The notes under the pieces are model-generated. The model was not told where the DNA came from, ran no database searches, and saw only the letters and a list, made by a program, of their open reading frames with translations. A stretch of DNA of 6,388 nucleotides from Ghiorsea sp. (lineage in GTDB: Bacteria > Pseudomonadota > Zetaproteobacteria > Mariprofundales > Mariprofundaceae), in contig JAJFLD010000002.1 of the NCBI GenBank assembly GCA_021772875.1, positions 1 to 6,388 on the forward strand, written 5' to 3'. The position numbers and the translations under genes are program-made. Positions 4,985 to 6,388 of this stretch are shown here, one piece after another (the first letter of the stretch is position 1; each line of letters starts with the position of its first letter).

Positions 4985-6052
4985 CTAGCTGTTTCGTAGA
5001 GCAAAATTACGTATCAACCTATTCACAGGCTTCTCAAAAAACATAAATACAAAAATAGAGACCATCAGTAGCATGAAAAAATAAAGTGCAAAGTTCCCTA
5101 AGCCCGTTAATCCTACCCACTTCTGAACATAGGCCGCAAATAACATATGAATCGGCACCTGTAAAATATACATCGCATAGCTAGCTTCACCAAGAAGCAC
5201 TAGTGGACGAAGGCTTAGCACCCGCACAATTTGAGAACGGCAAACACTGACGGCAAGAATCAGTATAAGAAAAAAAGGTGCATATAAACTTGAACCATAA
5301 GGTAGCTTAAAGCCTAGCGTATTATTAATTAGCCCTTGATGCCCCAATAAATAAACGATTACTGCGCCACTACCAACAACTAGAATTACCGAAACCAAAT
5401 TGTTTTCAATAACATAACCACTTTGCTTGAACCAAATCCCTCCAGACACACCAAGCAAAAAACTGCACAAATGTGTTAACGGGAAGTAATAAATAAGATC
5501 ATGCGAAAGTGATGGGTAGCCAGTATAAAAGCCAACTGAAAGCGACCACGCTAGCACCCCTTGGGTCAGCAAGTAAAAGGCTGAAGCAAAAAGAACAATC
5601 AACAACACCGAAACTTGATGCTTTTTTAAGATCCAGATCAATATTGGAAACAACAGGTAGAAAAACAGTTCAACTGAAAGCGACCACCCTGGGAAATTAA
5701 GCGATAATGGAAAGGGGGATACCCAAGCTTGTAATAACAAAACATTTAATAATAGAGCTTGAGAATTTATGTGATTTCTCTCTAAAAGCAAAAAAATTAA
5801 CAGTGCCAGAAAATATATAGGCAGAATTCGTGCAGCTCTTGCAATCCAGAACGCCTTGAATTTAACATCTCGATTATGATTTGAAACAGACAAAACAAAA
5901 CCTGAGAGCACAAAGAAAAATGTAACCATTTGAGGACCTGCAGTTAAGATAGGCCACCAATCCGTAGCATTCCGCGCATAATGAAAAATAACTACAATTG
6001 CTGCTGCCACAAAGCGAAAAACTGTTAACTCTTCTATTCGCATAGGCACCAT
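4985..6052 (-). CDS. Acyltransferase-3 family integral membrane protein (OafA/ExoZ type)
   Basis: This 355-residue polytopic inner-membrane protein with about ten hydrophobic segments probably O-acetylates or otherwise acylates a surface glycan. Family marks are EELTVFRFVAAAIVVIFHYA with the essential His24, FFFVLSGFVLS (45-55), IARAARILPIYFLAL (70-84, with Arg72 and Arg75), PGWSLSVELFFYLLFP (121-136) and LGEASYAMYILQVPIH (287-302), then FFEKP near the C-terminus. Length matches single-domain members without the C-terminal SGNH domain. ATG 6052 has only a weak AAAGA before it; Met4 (6043) is an equal alternative and gives the family-like MRIEEL. It is the first gene after the IS110 remnant. 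A 17-base exact repeat inside the gene encodes WSLSV twice (residues 124-ish and 169-173). Confidence 0.93.
   Translation of the reverse strand: MVPMRIEELTVFRFVAAAIVVIFHYARNATDWWPILTAGPQMVTFFFVLSGFVLSVSNHNRDVKFKAFWIARAARILPIYFLALLIFLLLERNHINSQALLLNVLLLQAWVSPFPLSLNFPGWSLSVELFFYLLFPILIWILKKHQVSVLLIVLFASAFYLLTQGVLAWSLSVGFYTGYPSLSHDLIYYFPLTHLCSFLLGVSGGIWFKQSGYVIENNLVSVILVVGSGAVIVYLLGHQGLINNTLGFKLPYGSSLYAPFFLILILAVSVCRSQIVRVLSLRPLVLLGEASYAMYILQVPIHMLFAAYVQKWVGLTGLGNFALYFFMLLMVSIFVFMFFEKPVNRLIRNFALRNS
5533..5549 (-). repeat. 17-base exact direct repeat inside the acyltransferase gene, copy 1
   Basis: The plus strand reads CAACTGAAAGCGACCAC, identical to 5671-5687, and on the coding strand encodes WSLSV followed by G (residues 169-173). 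Confidence 0.8.
5671..5687 (-). repeat. 17-base exact direct repeat inside the acyltransferase gene, copy 2
   Basis: Identical to 5533-5549. On the coding strand it encodes the WSLSV of the conserved PGWSLSVE acyltransferase motif (residues 123-127). Confidence 0.8.
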
Positions 6053-6065
6053 TCTTTACATGAAG

Positions 6066-6074
6066 ATAATATCA
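6066..6074 (-). promoter_or_regulatory. Possible extended -10 promoter element for the acyltransferase/polysaccharide genes
   Basis: The minus strand reads TGATATTAT, a TGn extended -10 with a 5-of-6 match to TATAAT. No good -35 is present. Transcription would begin near 6059, giving a leader of only about 7 bases before ATG 6052 or 16 before ATG 6043. AT-rich sequence makes chance matches common. Confidence 0.25.
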
Positions 6075-6119
6075 AAACCCTACCAAGCCCTTTAAAAAGC
6101 TTCAAATTTCACACCATGG

Positions 6120-6150
6120 TAACAACTCCACCAAAATAGGCCTGTTGTTA
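6120..6150. repeat. Inverted repeat TAACAAC/GTTGTTA upstream of the acyltransferase
   Basis: A perfect 7-base inverted repeat (6120-6126 and 6144-6150) with a 17-base spacer, about 70-100 bases before the acyltransferase start. It could be an operator or a chance palindrome. The rest of 6053-6269 has no ORF of note. Confidence 0.25.
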
Positions 6151-6221
6151 AAGTATGGCATAGTAATCCCAAATGAAAAAGCAACGCAATTTGAAAAAAA
6201 AGTAAAAACACTCAAACCCCT

Positions 6222-6238
6222 GTTAGCACTATTCTAAC
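6222..6238. repeat. Small inverted repeat GTTAG/CTAAC downstream of the transposase
   Basis: A 5-base stem with a 7-base loop (6222-6226 and 6234-6238). On the minus strand a T-rich stretch follows about a dozen bases later. It is too weak for a confident terminator. Confidence 0.2.
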
Positions 6239-6240
6239 GA

Positions 6241-6388
6241 TGAATTAGGGTCAGATACCGTCTTGGCAGTCAAGCAGTTTTAACCTGAAACTTTGGATTA
6301 AATGGTTGTCCATGTTTTAGTACACCATAAATGATATGCACCAATTTCCGCATAATAGCGCCCACTATTAGCATTTTAGGTTTTCCTG
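6241..6388 (-). mobile_element. Right-hand end of an IS110-family insertion sequence (boundary approximate)
   Basis: Beyond the transposase stop the minus strand continues CTGCCAAGACGGTATCTGAC and CCTAATTCA before the sequence becomes AT-rich flank. The short distance fits an IS110 element's end, but these elements often lack clear terminal inverted repeats, so the boundary near 6241 is a guess. Confidence 0.45.
6270..6388 (-). CDS. C-terminal end of an IS110-family transposase (DEDD recombinase), cut by window edge
   Basis: The minus strand from 6386 to the TGA at 6272-6270 encodes 38 residues, starting GKPKMLIVGAIMRKLVHIIY and running through GVLKHGQPFNPKFQ. This is the typical end of the Transposase_20 domain of IS110/IS1111 enzymes, where a GKPK-x-x-x-x-A/G-x-MRKL segment carries the C-terminal serine-domain tail. 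The catalytic parts lie outside the window, so intactness cannot be judged. No stop or frameshift is seen in the visible part. Confidence 0.8.
   Translation of the reverse strand, partial: GKPKMLIVGAIMRKLVHIIYGVLKHGQPFNPKFQVKTA

Noticed and set aside
5509..5700. Plus-strand ORF with a repeated QLKATTL
   Set aside because: Antisense to the acyltransferase; its repeat simply reflects the 17-base DNA repeat reported separately.
6109..6117. Two-codon mini-ORF (ATG GTG TGA) preceded by GGTGGAG upstream of the acyltransferase
   Set aside because: Such short start-stop pairs are common by chance, and nothing else points to a leader peptide or attenuation.

Overview
The window reads as one continuous minus-strand stretch of a Gram-negative, moderately AT-rich bacterial chromosome. 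A lipoprotein with a lipobox, a GcvR-type double-ACT regulator and an undecaprenyl-phosphate-type sugar-phosphate transferase suggest a proteobacterium. The sequence alone does not support a genus.

Right to left (the direction of transcription): 6388-6270 holds the C-terminal end of an IS110-family transposase cut by the window edge, followed by about 220 bases of AT-rich flank with weak promoter-like and palindromic signals. Next is a surface-polysaccharide block: an acyltransferase-3 membrane protein (6052-4985), a GT2 glycosyltransferase (4921-4142, TTG start), a WbpV/WreQ-like NAD-dependent SDR (4146-3154, best start ATT) and a small monotopic phosphoglycosyl transferase (3170-2610). The last three overlap or touch. 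The SDR probably finishes a nucleotide sugar, the phosphoglycosyl transferase loads a sugar phosphate onto the lipid carrier, the GT2 extends the glycan and the acyltransferase decorates it.

Only 35 bases later, on the same strand, come three housekeeping-type genes: a GcvR-like ACT protein (2574-2038), peptide deformylase (2029-1538) and a VOC/glyoxalase-fold protein (1541-1173). No terminator is visible between the two blocks, so they may be co-transcribed.

Positions 1172-790 hold no intact gene but contain decayed sequence. Part of it is a diverged copy of the 3' end of the next gene, a small lipoprotein (778-536). The lipoprotein is followed after 11 bases by a calcineurin-like metallophosphoesterase (524 to beyond position 1), which has no ATG, GTG or TTG start. 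Its best start is ATA, placed after a good Shine-Dalgarno sequence.

The most interesting signals are the two genes whose only sensible starts are ATA and ATT, and the ungapped 254-base-offset duplication. The duplication aligns the phosphoesterase ATA exactly with the lipoprotein ATG, including stop codon, ribosome binding site and start. I see no CRISPR array, tRNA, rRNA or recognisable riboswitch, and no clearly new multi-gene system.
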